Shown: piece after piece, positions 14,949 through 21,480 of the stretch | How the letters are laid out: every line of letters starts with the position of its first letter | How positions within the stretch are numbered: the first letter of the stretch is position 1 | Assembly (NCBI GenBank): GCA_004556745.1 | Contig: SFFY01000042.1 | Span: 1-22,183 of the forward strand | DNA length: 22,183 nt | Direction of reading: 5' to 3' | Origin: Bacteroidales bacterium | GTDB lineage: Bacteria > Bacteroidota > Bacteroidia > Bacteroidales > Bacteroidaceae | The notes under the pieces: generated by a model | What the model was told of the DNA's origin: nothing | What the model saw: the letters and a program-made list of their open reading frames with translations, nothing else | Databases searched by the model: none | Program-made: the position numbers and the translations under genes

Positions 14949-15911
14949 TTAAACTGTGGCGAGTTTAGCAACCATGAGGCGCTCCTTGGAGATGGTCTCG
15001 AACTGGCAGCCGAAGAACATGGTTGCCACGAACGAGAGAAGAAATTCGTGGTGCTTCTCGATGGCGATTTTTTCGCTATCCATGCCGTCGCCGTATCCGT
15101 AGACCATGTTGGACTTGGTCGAGAGGTGGATAAACTGCGAGCCTTTTTTGCCGACGAGCGGCACGAGTTCGCAGAGATTGTCCGTGCCTTCGAGGAAGGT
15201 CTTCTTATACTGCTGGTTGTATACCACATTGCCGAAGGAAGCGAGGTAGTCCTTGTTATAGGCGCGGTATACGTTGAATGGAATGTACATCTTGGTGGGC
15301 ACGCCTTGGAGGTTATCGTCGGCACTTTCGTAGATGCTCATCAAGATGTCGGTGGCGTTGCTGTTGTCGATTGTCGTATCGAGCTGCATGAAGTTGCCTT
15401 TACCAGTAGCGATGCCGCCAGCGGTGATCTCCTTCGCGGTGATGGTATCGAATCCGTCGAAGAGGTCAACTGTCGTTGTGCCTGAATCGTTGCGCTTAGC
15501 GTCCCAGATGTGCTTGTTGAGGTTCTGACCCAGCTGCAATGCCAGGTAATAAAGCACCTGCATTGAGAGATCCGTAGATGCGAGCGCCTCTCCCTGAGTG
15601 GTGAGCGAGCCGTATACAGTCTTAGCGACTGAATTGAGGTCGAACTTCTTGACAACACTTCCGAGGAATGTTTCCAGCGTTCGCGGTTCGATCTTTACGC
15701 CGCTATCGTCTACGCGGTTGGGGTCATACGGACCGAGTTCGATGCCGCCAGAGAGTTGTCCGAGAACTTCACGCCCAGCGATGCCGGGGCGCGGGGTCAT
15801 GTGCTGTAAAGTAGCTTCAGCTGCGATGACGGGCATCACAAGCAAGTCTTTGCGGTAATTGACTGCGGACTTCTTAAGGTCCGCGTCTGTGATGTTGATT
15901 TGGTATGCCAT
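14949..15911 (-). CDS. Phage major capsid protein
   Basis: 320 residues, directly after the protease/scaffold gene, which is the usual order for HK97-fold phages. The sequence begins MAYQINITDADLKKSAVNYR and contains typical capsid features: an N-terminal helix, a long extended part with PRTLETFLGSVVKKFDL near 77-93, a central region with repeated Ala/Gly/Thr (about 115-170), and a C-terminal block (YGYGDGMDSEKIAIEKHHEF, then FFGCQFETISKERLMVAKL). It forms the icosahedral shell. The N-terminal charged segment may act as a scaffold-like delta domain. Confidence 0.82.
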   Translation of the reverse strand: MAYQINITDADLKKSAVNYRKDLLVMPVIAAEATLQHMTPRPGIAGREVLGQLSGGIELGPYDPNRVDDSGVKIEPRTLETFLGSVVKKFDLNSVAKTVYGSLTTQGEALASTDLSMQVLYYLALQLGQNLNKHIWDAKRNDSGTTTVDLFDGFDTITAKEITAGGIATGKGNFMQLDTTIDNSNATDILMSIYESADDNLQGVPTKMYIPFNVYRAYNKDYLASFGNVVYNQQYKKTFLEGTDNLCELVPLVGKKGSQFIHLSTKSNMVYGYGDGMDSEKIAIEKHHEFLLSFVATMFFGCQFETISKERLMVAKLATV

Positions 15912-15939
15912 AGTTCTAAATGTGTTAATTCGTTAGAAG

Positions 15940-16239
15940 TTAGCCGATGGCTTTGAGTTTCGCGTATGCGGAGCGAGCACGCGAAGCATAGTCAGCAGCA
16001 GGTTCTTCTGTCGCTGTCGCTTCGATGTGATTGGTTTCTTCTCCGTCGTTCTTTTCGAGCGCGGATACCCGTGCTTTGAGTTCTGCGTTTTCTTTTTCAA
16101 GAGCAGAGAGCGTGGAAAGGCGGGTGTCGAGCGCGTTCATCTGCTCGTCAGAGAGTACCGCCTTCCCGTCGCTCGTTGTGATGCTGTCTGCCTTAATGGC
16201 TGCCAGCACGTTTTTGTAGTCCTTGATTTCTGTGTTCAT
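15940..16239 (-). other. Possible nested scaffold protein from an internal start in the protease gene
   Basis: Codon 231 of the protease frame is ATG (MNTEIKDYKN). It follows a protease-to-scaffold linker (SATNTQTTKD) and is preceded by the A-rich CAACTAAAGAT, a context often used for starts in Bacteroidetes. It would give a 99-residue coiled-coil protein, like Nu3 inside gene C of phage lambda. This is inferred from layout only. Confidence 0.4.
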
Positions 16240-16929
16240 ATCTTTAGTTGTTTGGGTGTTGGTTGCTGATCGAGACGCGAAGAGCGAGCGTATTCCTTCG
16301 AGGAAGGAGCGAAGCGACAAGTCTGCGTCCTTTTCCTGCCGATTTTCGGGGACTGGGAAACCGCATGCAAGGATTTCGCCCTTGAGCGCATTAGTAATGA
16401 CCGGGTGCTCCTCGTCCTTGCATACCTCGTCGACAAGGCCGCGTTGCTTGCAGTCGTCTGCGTTGAGCCAGATGGCATCTTTTATCCACTCCGCGACGTC
16501 CTTGACCTTCTTGCCGCAACGGGCGGCATAGATATTGGCCACTGTTTGGTCAATCGTTTCAAGGGCGTTTTTGGAGGCTTCCAATTTTTTAATCGCATCA
16601 GCAATTTCTTCAGCGTTCATTTGGCCCCACGTGTCTACCCAGTTAGAGCAGCGGTGCATAAGGAACAGAGCGAACTCGCCCATGACGATTTTCTTAGCGC
16701 CCATAGCGATGATGGTTGCCGCACTTGCAACGAAACCGTGGAGATGCACTGTGACATCGCCATGTTCTACGAACATTTGACGGATTTGGAGAGCGTCGAT
16801 AACAGCGCCTCCAAGGGAGGAGATGTACACATTGCAAGGTTTCTTCTTGCACTTGTTGAGTTCTCCGCGCACATAGTCTGCTGAGAACGGCCAACCGATT
16901 GAGGAGTTGATGTAGATGTCGTAGTTCAT
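15940..16929 (-). CDS. ClpP-like prohead protease with C-terminal scaffold-like region
   Basis: 329 residues. The N-terminal 170 residues are a ClpP-type serine protease: the SSLGGAV loop at 37-43, Ser69 in FVASAA, His92 in FLMHRCSN, and Asp151 in IKDAIWLNADD as the probable third member of the triad. The spacing agrees with ClpP. The C-terminal part from about 225 has a Ser/Thr-rich linker, then a coiled coil (LSALEKENAELKARVSALEK, 274-293) and a basic-aromatic end, like a scaffolding protein. Such fusions cleave and guide capsid assembly. An internal ATG at 16239 could yield the scaffold part alone. The capsid gene follows after 28 nt. Confidence 0.85.
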   Translation of the reverse strand: MNYDIYINSSIGWPFSADYVRGELNKCKKKPCNVYISSLGGAVIDALQIRQMFVEHGDVTVHLHGFVASAATIIAMGAKKIVMGEFALFLMHRCSNWVDTWGQMNAEEIADAIKKLEASKNALETIDQTVANIYAARCGKKVKDVAEWIKDAIWLNADDCKQRGLVDEVCKDEEHPVITNALKGEILACGFPVPENRQEKDADLSLRSFLEGIRSLFASRSATNTQTTKDMNTEIKDYKNVLAAIKADSITTSDGKAVLSDEQMNALDTRLSTLSALEKENAELKARVSALEKNDGEETNHIEATATEEPAADYASRARSAYAKLKAIG

Positions 16930-16990
16930 GTGGTACAGGATTATTTGTCAGCGAATTTATTATAATTGAGTGAGTGTATAAAAGACAGGC

Positions 16991-17260
16991 TTATAGGTAG
17001 ACCTTTAAGCCGTCTATCTCGAAGAGCGTAATGTCGCGAAATTCGCGAATTACGCCAGATAGTGGAATGCTGATGCGGTGTGTGCCGCCGCGCTTGTGCA
17101 TTCCGCAGCACACGGCGTTCTTATAGTGGAGAATATCGCCGGTCGATATTTTCCAAACGCGTAGGTTGTGCGGCTTCCCGTCTTCTAAAAGGCGGAAAGC
17201 GTCGCGGCGGTGCAATGCTTTGGCCATACTCTCATTTATATATAATATTGTATCGTGCAT
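16991..17260 (-). CDS. Small conserved phage protein of unknown function
   Basis: 89 residues. The start is coupled to the upstream stop as TAATG. A second ATG at codon 13 (MAKALHRRDAFRLLEDG) is also plausible. The conserved-looking part is PHNLRVWKISTGDILHYKN, followed by CCGMHKRGGTHRISIPLSG and an end EFRDITLFEIDGLKVYL, which reads as a compact beta-barrel. Such short proteins are common between lysis and head genes in Bacteroidales prophages. No function is known to me. A 61-nt gap follows before the protease gene. Confidence 0.6.
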   Translation of the reverse strand: MHDTILYINESMAKALHRRDAFRLLEDGKPHNLRVWKISTGDILHYKNAVCCGMHKRGGTHRISIPLSGVIREFRDITLFEIDGLKVYL

Positions 17261-18297
17261 TAGAAAAACGAAGCGTCAAATGTATTGTCGAAGGTGCGTT
17301 TTGGCGTGGATAATGTGAACCGACGCCCGTCTCTTGCAAACCGCCATTTAACGCTACCTTTCTGAGGCTCGTATTTGTTATTGGATATGCTAAGCTCGTT
17401 ATCTGTGATGCATACTTCGTCGCCATCGGCGGCGGAGAGAAAAACAAGTGTTGAGGAACAGAGATCCTCGAATGGGGCTATGTCTCCGCCACGTAGTGTT
17501 CCTGTAATAGAAGTGTATTCTGGAATTGATTCAACGAGGTAGTTGCGTGTCGTTCCTTGGAACGATGCGGAGCTGCGTGTTGGTTTAAGTTCCTCGGTCG
17601 TGATGCCGAAGAAATGTAAACTTTCCATTTGCCCAAAGCAGTTGCGATACACGAGCGTGACGGGGCCTCCATCGATGGCTGGCATGACGCGGAACACCTG
17701 TGTTCGCTCCTTGCCTGCCGTGGCGGTGATGGTATGGAGCACGTAGCCTTCAGATGGTGGTTCAAATTGCGAGGTAGAGAAAGCGAGAACGAAGTAACCG
17801 TTTCCTGCGTCTGTAACTGAAAGCCCGGCTGTCTCGAGGAAAAATTGAGATTTTGTCTTCCCGCTTACTTTGTTAATCCAAAGCAGCGAAAGTTCAAACA
17901 AGGGCCTAGTTTCCGAACTGTCGAAAAAGCATAGATATTCTTGCGCTCCGAGATAGGTGTGCTTTGTACCAGTTTGGAGTGTAAGGAAACTGCTTTTGCA
18001 AAAGTCTGCAGCGCCGTGTGAGAGACAAATGCTGCAAGGCAGGAGTAGGAAACTTATTCTTCCGTTTTCATTCCATTCGATGGTGCATTGCTGCGGGTTA
18101 TTGTCGGCGAGGTCGCGGAGAAGTCCGTCGAACTCATCGAGACAGATTATGCCTCCAGCATCTGGTGTTAGCGTGAATAAGACTTCCTGACCATTGCAGG
18201 AAATCTTAATCTCGCAGTCTTCCTTAGCGGAGAAGCGCAGCGTTCGAAGTTCATGCGGGAAGCAATATTCTGGTATGTCGGTGAGGAGCGTTACCAC
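17260..18297 (-). CDS. Phage protein of unknown function, probably structural
   Basis: 345 residues, beta-rich, with many Phe, Cys and Thr residues and no signal peptide or membrane helix. Blocks such as GPVTLVYRNCFGQMESLHFFG (about 205-225) and TEELKPTRSSASFQGTTRNY recur in Bacteroidales prophage proteins without assigned role. It overlaps the u-spanin candidate by 7 nt and the next gene by 1 nt, so it is translated as part of the same unit. A tail-tip or virion-associated role is a guess from composition and context. Confidence 0.6.
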   Translation of the reverse strand: MVTLLTDIPEYCFPHELRTLRFSAKEDCEIKISCNGQEVLFTLTPDAGGIICLDEFDGLLRDLADNNPQQCTIEWNENGRISFLLLPCSICLSHGAADFCKSSFLTLQTGTKHTYLGAQEYLCFFDSSETRPLFELSLLWINKVSGKTKSQFFLETAGLSVTDAGNGYFVLAFSTSQFEPPSEGYVLHTITATAGKERTQVFRVMPAIDGGPVTLVYRNCFGQMESLHFFGITTEELKPTRSSASFQGTTRNYLVESIPEYTSITGTLRGGDIAPFEDLCSSTLVFLSAADGDEVCITDNELSISNNKYEPQKGSVKWRFARDGRRFTLSTPKRTFDNTFDASFF

Positions 18298-18701
18298 GTT
18301 TTATTTTTCTTAATCCATACAAATAAGCATAATGCCGCAAAGGCGGCGAGGCATAGGCAGAGTTTGGTTGCGCCGCCAGGTATGCCGCGCGTGTCGGCAC
18401 GCTCTGAGCGATAGATGCGCAGTGTGTCGGTCTTTGATAGATAGACCGTGTCGCGGCGCATGGCGGCGATGCGGTCGGTGCGGAAGTGGGTACGCTCGAT
18501 GATAACCGTGTCGCTGCGCAGCACTTCGCGCACAAATATGCTGTCGCGCCGCAGGAGCGTGTCGGCACTGTGGGTGAAGAGGCGGAGCGTGTCGGTGCGG
18601 ACGGCCGACAGAGTGGCAGCCGTCTGCACTGTGCGCTCTGCCGTGCGGCACGAGACGCAGAGCAGCAGGACAAATGCGGCGATTATGTGAAGAAGTTTCA
18701 T
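18291..18701 (-). CDS. Candidate unimolecular spanin (lipoprotein with C-terminal membrane helix)
   Basis: 136 residues. Residues 1-18 are a lipoprotein signal (MKLLHIIAAFVLLLCVSC) with Cys18 as the lipidation site; the residue at -3 is Cys, not Leu, so the lipobox is imperfect. Residues about 20-105 are periplasmic and carry repeated D-T/S segments (DTLLRR, DSIFVRE, DTVIIER, DTVYLSK, DTLRIYR), expected to be beta strands. Residues 111-130 form a hydrophobic helix, followed by KKNKTW. An outer-membrane lipid anchor plus an inner-membrane helix in one protein is the layout of u-spanins such as T1 gp11, which join the two membranes in the last step of lysis. It overlaps the amidase gene by 4 nt (ATGA), which supports a lysis role. 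Confidence 0.65.
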   Translation of the reverse strand: MKLLHIIAAFVLLLCVSCRTAERTVQTAATLSAVRTDTLRLFTHSADTLLRRDSIFVREVLRSDTVIIERTHFRTDRIAAMRRDTVYLSKTDTLRIYRSERADTRGIPGGATKLCLCLAAFAALCLFVWIKKNKTW

Positions 18702-19342
18702 AGGTCGGCGTATTCGGAGGTGGCATCGAAGCAGGGGCAGGCCTTGGCGGCGAAGTCGCGGTGTCCGCGGATTTTGGCATCCGGGTACTTCGCCTTGAGC
18801 CGCGCGAGGAGGGAGCGCAGGGCGTCTTTTTGCTGCGGGGTACGCGTGTCCTTAGGCTGTTTGTCATCGCCGAGGCCTCCGATGTAGCAAACGCCTATGG
18901 ACATCGCGTTGTGTCCCACGCAGTGCGCTCCTATTTTCTGCTCATCGCGCCCGCGCTCTACGGTGCCGTCGAGGCGCACCACGTAGTGGTAGCCGATGCA
19001 GTCGAAGCCGCGGACGAGGTGCCACACGTTGATGTCGCCTGCGCCGAAGTCCTTGCCCTCTCTGGTGGCGGAGCAGTGCACGATGATTTCAGTTATTTTT
19101 CTTGCTTTCTTGGTCATTGTCCTTGTTGAGTTTGTCTGTGATGGGAACTTGTCGTTTACGTAGACTGAAACGCCGAACACTGAGCCGGCGTAAATCATGG
19201 TTTGCGCTGCGAACCAGAGGACGGAGTCGGATATCTCGCCCAACGGCGAAACGATGAAGCCTGCAACGGAGAGGGCTACGCCGCTGATGAGCATGCCGAC
19301 AGCGGAGATGTACTGGATATTAACGCGATGTTCTCTTGTCAT
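18698..19342 (-). CDS. Holin-like domain fused to N-acetylmuramoyl-L-alanine amidase (endolysin)
   Basis: 214 residues. Residues 1-66 (MTREHRVNIQYISAVGM onward) match a Bacteroidales phage holin with two membrane helices at about 9-35 and 41-62. Residues 80-214 are an Amidase_2 domain. Its spacing equals T7 lysozyme: His89, Tyr118, His194, Lys200 and Cys202 correspond to His17, Tyr46, His122, Lys128 and Cys130, so zinc site and catalytic residues are complete. It cleaves the bond between MurNAc and L-Ala. The halves are normally separate genes. An ATG at codon 76 (MTKKARKITE), preceded by AAGGA, could give a free 139-residue amidase. In a neighbouring frame the holin would continue ITDKLNKDNDQESKKNN and stop, so the fusion may come from a 1-nt indel. 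Confidence 0.85.
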   Translation of the reverse strand: MTREHRVNIQYISAVGMLISGVALSVAGFIVSPLGEISDSVLWFAAQTMIYAGSVFGVSVYVNDKFPSQTNSTRTMTKKARKITEIIVHCSATREGKDFGAGDINVWHLVRGFDCIGYHYVVRLDGTVERGRDEQKIGAHCVGHNAMSIGVCYIGGLGDDKQPKDTRTPQQKDALRSLLARLKAKYPDAKIRGHRDFAAKACPCFDATSEYADL

Positions 19343-19370
19343 AGAATTGTGTTTTTGTCGTGTTATGAAG

Positions 19371-19401
19371 CAAAGATAACTCGTATGAGTAGCCTGGGAA
19401 A
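19371..19401 (-). promoter_or_regulatory. Late promoter of the phage operon
   Basis: On the minus strand TTTC (19401-19398), a 19-nt spacer and TATCTTTG (19378-19371) match the Bacteroidetes consensus apart from one base at -33. The lysis gene starts at 19342, leaving a leader of about 22 nt. The same -7 box, TATCTTTG, is used before the tail fibre. Confidence 0.6.
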
Positions 19402-19409
19402 AGACAGCA

Positions 19410-19476
19410 GAAAAACAGAAGCCCAGTATGTTCCAGTTGCAGATACTTCGGAAACAGGTACATACTGGGCTTCTGT
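19410..19476 (-). terminator. Long hairpin terminator upstream of the late promoter
   Basis: ACAGAAGCCCAGTATGT (19415-19431) and ACATACTGGGCTTCTGT (19460-19476) form a perfect 17-bp stem with a 28-nt loop. On the minus strand it is followed by TTTTC, so transcripts arriving from the right would stop just before the late promoter. Confidence 0.6.
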
Positions 19477-19486
19477 ACGCTATATT

Positions 19487-19518
19487 TTTGGCGTTGTGGA
19501 TTGTTATACTTAACTTTG
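19487..19518 (+). promoter_or_regulatory. Rightward promoter of consensus type
   Basis: TTTG (19487-19490), a 20-nt spacer and TAACTTTG (19511-19518) match the Bacteroidetes consensus exactly. It faces away from the phage operon. No convincing gene follows before the terminator at 19713-19740. Confidence 0.6.
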
Positions 19519-19533
19519 CATTGCAAGAAACAC

Positions 19534-19567
19534 AAAAAACGCAGGGCGCGCTGTCACACTCCCTGCG
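19534..19567 (-). terminator. Rho-independent terminator, leftward
   Basis: On the minus strand CGCAGGG (19567-19561) pairs with CCCTGCG (19546-19540) and is followed by TTTTTT (19539-19534). It would stop leftward transcripts from the accessory region before the phage block. Confidence 0.55.
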
Positions 19568-19712
19568 AAAGGCTTAGCCTTTTGTGGTTTTAGAATGCGA
19601 TTTCTAACGAAATCTTAATTTTCCAAAACCTAAGAACAATTTTGAATGAAACCATATTTTTTTGTGTTTCTTGTTTTTCCTACTTGTTTAATCGGTCCTT
19701 CGGTTTCACCTC

Positions 19713-19740
19713 GCAGCCTCTCTACGGCTGCTATTTTTGT
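19713..19740 (+). terminator. Rho-independent terminator, rightward
   Basis: GCAGCC (19713-19718) pairs with GGCTGC (19726-19731) around a 7-nt loop, followed by TATTTTTGT. It fits as the end of the transcript from the promoter at 19487-19518. Confidence 0.55.
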
Positions 19741-19760
19741 TTATGTATTGCAGTGCTTCT

Positions 19761-19945
19761 CGGGGTTTTGATACTGCTAAAAAAGGGCGTTGAAAGTATG
19801 CGGTGCAAGGGAGGGCGTCCGATTTTATTTCACCCGTAGGGCTTGAAAAGTTTTTGGCAAGCGCAGCAGCAAAAAGTTTTTGAAAAAAAATTGGATACCC
19901 TTGCACCGCATACCAACGCCCTAACTTTGCAGTATCAAAACCCCG
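19761..19945. repeat. Large palindromic promoter-bearing repeat, copy 1
   Basis: The outer arms CGGGGTTTTGATACTGC (19761-19777) and GCAGTATCAAAACCCCG (19929-19945) are perfect complements. The inner arms at 19785-19811 and 19898-19921 pair over 24 bp with a 3-nt insertion. The core at 19804-19905 is 95/102 identical to copy 2 and contains AAAAGTTTTT twice. A rightward promoter lies in the right arm. It could be a MITE-like repeat or a structured regulatory element. Confidence 0.85.
19901..19929 (+). promoter_or_regulatory. Rightward promoter in palindrome copy 1
   Basis: TTG (19901-19903), an 18-nt spacer and TAACTTTG (19922-19929) fit the Bacteroidetes consensus. The same elements with the same spacing occur in copy 2. 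Confidence 0.55.
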
Positions 19946-20296
19946 CAATAGGTATTCTAAAAATTAAGTTTTTTCCCGGGCAATAGAGCGCAGCGGTTTA
20001 CCCGTAAATATTTTCTTCCGCTATGGAGCGTGCGGGGACCCGCGCCGTTTTTGGAAAAAGCGGTTAGGGCGCACGCGGAACAAATGCAACGCGCTAAAAA
20101 TAAATGCTGGCACGCCGCATCGCCAAAAGCCGTTGAAACGGCGGCGGTGCTGGAAATCGTGTCAGTTTTCATTTTTAGCGCGTTGCGGACTTCACAGCCG
20201 CAGTTTCCTGCGGTCTGTATGCGAATGCACCCCCCACCGCCCTACTCCTCTTTTCTCATCACTTCATAAAAATAAAGCGGAATATGCAGACGTGCA
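19946..20296. other. Gene-poor, GC-rich stretch between palindrome copy 1 and the accessory operon
   Basis: This stretch shows no convincing gene. Short open frames exist on both strands (a 79-codon frame at 20030-20269 on plus; a 71-codon frame at 19957-20172 on minus), neither with recognisable protein features. It contains a long inverted repeat (20086-20186) and several GC-rich short stems. A structured RNA or a replication/transfer site could lie here. Confidence 0.4.
20086..20186. repeat. 16-bp inverted repeat with a 69-nt structured interior
   Basis: GCAACGCGCTAAAAAT (20086-20101) and ATTTTTAGCGCGTTGC (20171-20186) are exact complements. The interior contains a further stem GCCGTT-GA-AACGGC near 20130 and a bulged pairing GCACGCCGC with GCGGCGGTGC. 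The whole could fold as a long branched hairpin. Confidence 0.75.
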
Positions 20297-20330
20297 AACG
20301 CCGCCCCTTGCCATTACAGGGGGCGGCGTT
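20297..20330 (-). terminator. GC-rich hairpin at the end of the accessory operon
   Basis: AACGCCGCCCC (20297-20307) pairs with GGGGCGGCGTT (20320-20330) around a 12-nt loop, 18 nt after the stop of the MutS-I-like gene. No T-run follows on the minus strand and only CCTTTCC on the plus strand, so it is an unusual or bidirectional terminator. Confidence 0.5.
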
Positions 20331-20348
20331 CCTTTCCGTTCTTGCTTG

Positions 20349-21041
20349 CTAAACCTCTATTATTTGCGCTTCTAATAACTCAACGCGCTCTTTTATCCTC
20401 TCTTGCAAGAAATCAACGAAATCAAGCAAAACTGACTTGTTAGAGATAGAGAAAAGTTTATCGCTTTTGTATGAAACTTCTTTGTTGAAATCAAGTCGAA
20501 AGGTTTTCGCCTCAAATTCTTCGTCTGCTTGCATCTTCTCTTTTGCGTCTTTCAAAAGGTCAAGCGTTTCTATAAACTTTGTGCGCTTCTTGTTGAGTTC
20601 TTGCAAGGCGTTGAGTTTTTGCAGCGTCTGCTGCAATTCTTGTTGCATACGGGCGGCGCGTTCTGCTGCTGTTTCCTGCTTGATTTGCACAAGCGTTTCC
20701 TGCTGCTTATCCTCCTTTTTAGGGGCGGGTGCTGCTGCTGCTTGCTTTGGAGCGTTGTTTAATTCGTTCTCAACAATAGCAACCTTAATTCCGCTTCTTA
20801 CAAGCAAATGGAGATTATTGTCAAGTTGTTCATAAGGGAATGAAATAACTTGTTTGCCGTCCTTTTCTTGCAAGTTTAAACGTAAAACTTCACTTGCCTT
20901 TTTTGCATCTTCGTTGCGAATTTCATAGGCATCTCCAACCCTGAAAAGAAACATTGTATCAGGGTGCTGCTTCTTAAATTCTTCAAATTTCTGTTTTCCG
21001 TTGTTTGCGGCGTTGCTGTTTTTCGTGCTTTTTGTCTGCAT
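20349..21041 (-). CDS. Stand-alone MutS domain-I-like protein with coiled coil
   Basis: 230 residues. Residues 15-90 resemble the mismatch-binding N-terminal domain I of MutS: FEEFKKQHPDTMFLFRVGDAYEI, DAKKASEVLRL, then VISFPYEQLDNNLHLLVRSGIKVAIVE. The MutS core, lever, clamp and ATPase are absent. Residues 95-125 are an Ala/Pro/Lys/Gln-rich linker, and about 125-175 a Gln/Leu/Lys coiled coil. Such MutS-I fragments are common in Bacteroidales mobile elements, often inside larger DNA-processing proteins. A role in DNA or plasmid maintenance is a guess. It shares a 23-nt leader (20/23) with the ArdC-like gene. Confidence 0.65.
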   Translation of the reverse strand: MQTKSTKNSNAANNGKQKFEEFKKQHPDTMFLFRVGDAYEIRNEDAKKASEVLRLNLQEKDGKQVISFPYEQLDNNLHLLVRSGIKVAIVENELNNAPKQAAAAPAPKKEDKQQETLVQIKQETAAERAARMQQELQQTLQKLNALQELNKKRTKFIETLDLLKDAKEKMQADEEFEAKTFRLDFNKEVSYKSDKLFSISNKSVLLDFVDFLQERIKERVELLEAQIIEV

Positions 21042-21064
21042 GACTTAAAATGTTTTTGGGGTTA
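21042..21064 (-). repeat. Leader repeat before the MutS-I-like start codon
   Basis: This 23-nt sequence directly before the ATG (minus strand AAAAACATTTTAAGTC at its end) matches 21481-21503 before the ArdC-like gene at 20 of 23 positions. It probably carries a shared translation-initiation signal. Confidence 0.6.
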
Positions 21065-21084
21065 ATAAATTGTTTAATTAGGGG

Positions 21085-21480
21085 TTATTGTCTTTTTGCT
21101 ACTTGCTTGCTGCTGAAAAGGTAGGCGAGCGGGTAAAAGTCGTTTTTTGCCTCGTCTTTACTTTTGCCTTGACTCTTTGCAAATTCCTTTGCCTCTCTGC
21201 TGGGTTTGGGGTGTGCCCAAAGCAAAATTGCTTTTTCGCCTTTCTTCACATAATACCCCGCTTCTTTCCACTCCGAGAAAGATTTAAGTTCCGTGTGCCC
21301 TGCTTGTGCGTAATGCTCCCTCAACAGTTCGTTGGGTTTCATTTCTACCCCCGTTGCTTTTGCTGCTTGTTGGAGTTCGTTGCAAAGGTCTTTCAATGCC
21401 TTGCGGCGTGCGCGTGCAAGTTCTTGTTTTTCGGTTAATACTTGCTGCGTTGCTTCTGCCTGTTGTGTGTTCGTTGTCAT
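21085..21480 (-). CDS. ArdC-like N-terminal domain protein of a mobile element
   Basis: 131 residues. The part from about 60 (ELKSFSEWKEAGYYVKKGEKAILLWAHPK) to the end FYPLAYLFSSKQVAKRQ resembles the ssDNA-binding N-terminal region of ArdC-type antirestriction proteins common in Bacteroidales plasmids and integrative elements: the W-x3-G-Y-x-V-K-K-G-E-K-A core and a final F-x-P-x-x-x-L-F-S-x-x-Q-V. The metalloprotease-like C-terminal domain of full ArdC is missing, so this is a short form. A role in binding incoming single-stranded DNA is inferred from the family. It is followed by the MutS-I-like gene after 43 nt and preceded by an 86-residue gene. Confidence 0.6.
   Translation of the reverse strand: MTTNTQQAEATQQVLTEKQELARARRKALKDLCNELQQAAKATGVEMKPNELLREHYAQAGHTELKSFSEWKEAGYYVKKGEKAILLWAHPKPSREAKEFAKSQGKSKDEAKNDFYPLAYLFSSKQVAKRQ

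Larger units (their letters stand above)
19525..19740 (+). ncRNA. Candidate small RNA between a rightward promoter and a rightward terminator
   Basis: A transcript of about 215 nt would run from the promoter at 19487-19518 to the hairpin with T-run at 19713-19740. It contains three short stems: CGCAGGG/CCCTGCG (19540-19546/19561-19567), AAAGGC/GCCTTT (19568-19573/19577-19582) and GATTTC/GAAATC. It has no good open frame. No RNA family is recognised. Confidence 0.3.

Noticed and set aside
14552..15325. 257-codon frame on the minus strand across the capsid and tube-like genes
   Set aside because: It crosses the boundary of two convincing genes in a different frame and is Ser/Thr/Arg-rich, as expected for an out-of-frame reading.
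19642..19839. 65-codon plus-strand frame with hydrophobic segments
   Set aside because: It runs through the rightward terminator and into the palindrome; the hydrophobic look comes from T-rich DNA.
19706..19948. Minus-strand frame in palindrome copy 1 with a protein similar to one in copy 2 (21642-21941)
   Set aside because: Between the copies only one of seven base differences is silent, so the similarity comes from the DNA repeat, not from protein selection.
19957..20172. 71-codon minus-strand frame starting MKTDTISSTAAVST
   Set aside because: It lies in a hairpin-rich repeat region, has no recognisable domain and reads through one arm of a perfect inverted repeat. It cannot be excluded, but I cannot support it.
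20030..20269. 79-codon plus-strand frame
   Set aside because: Composition is irregular (proline run, no fold-like pattern), and it covers both arms of the 16-bp inverted repeat.
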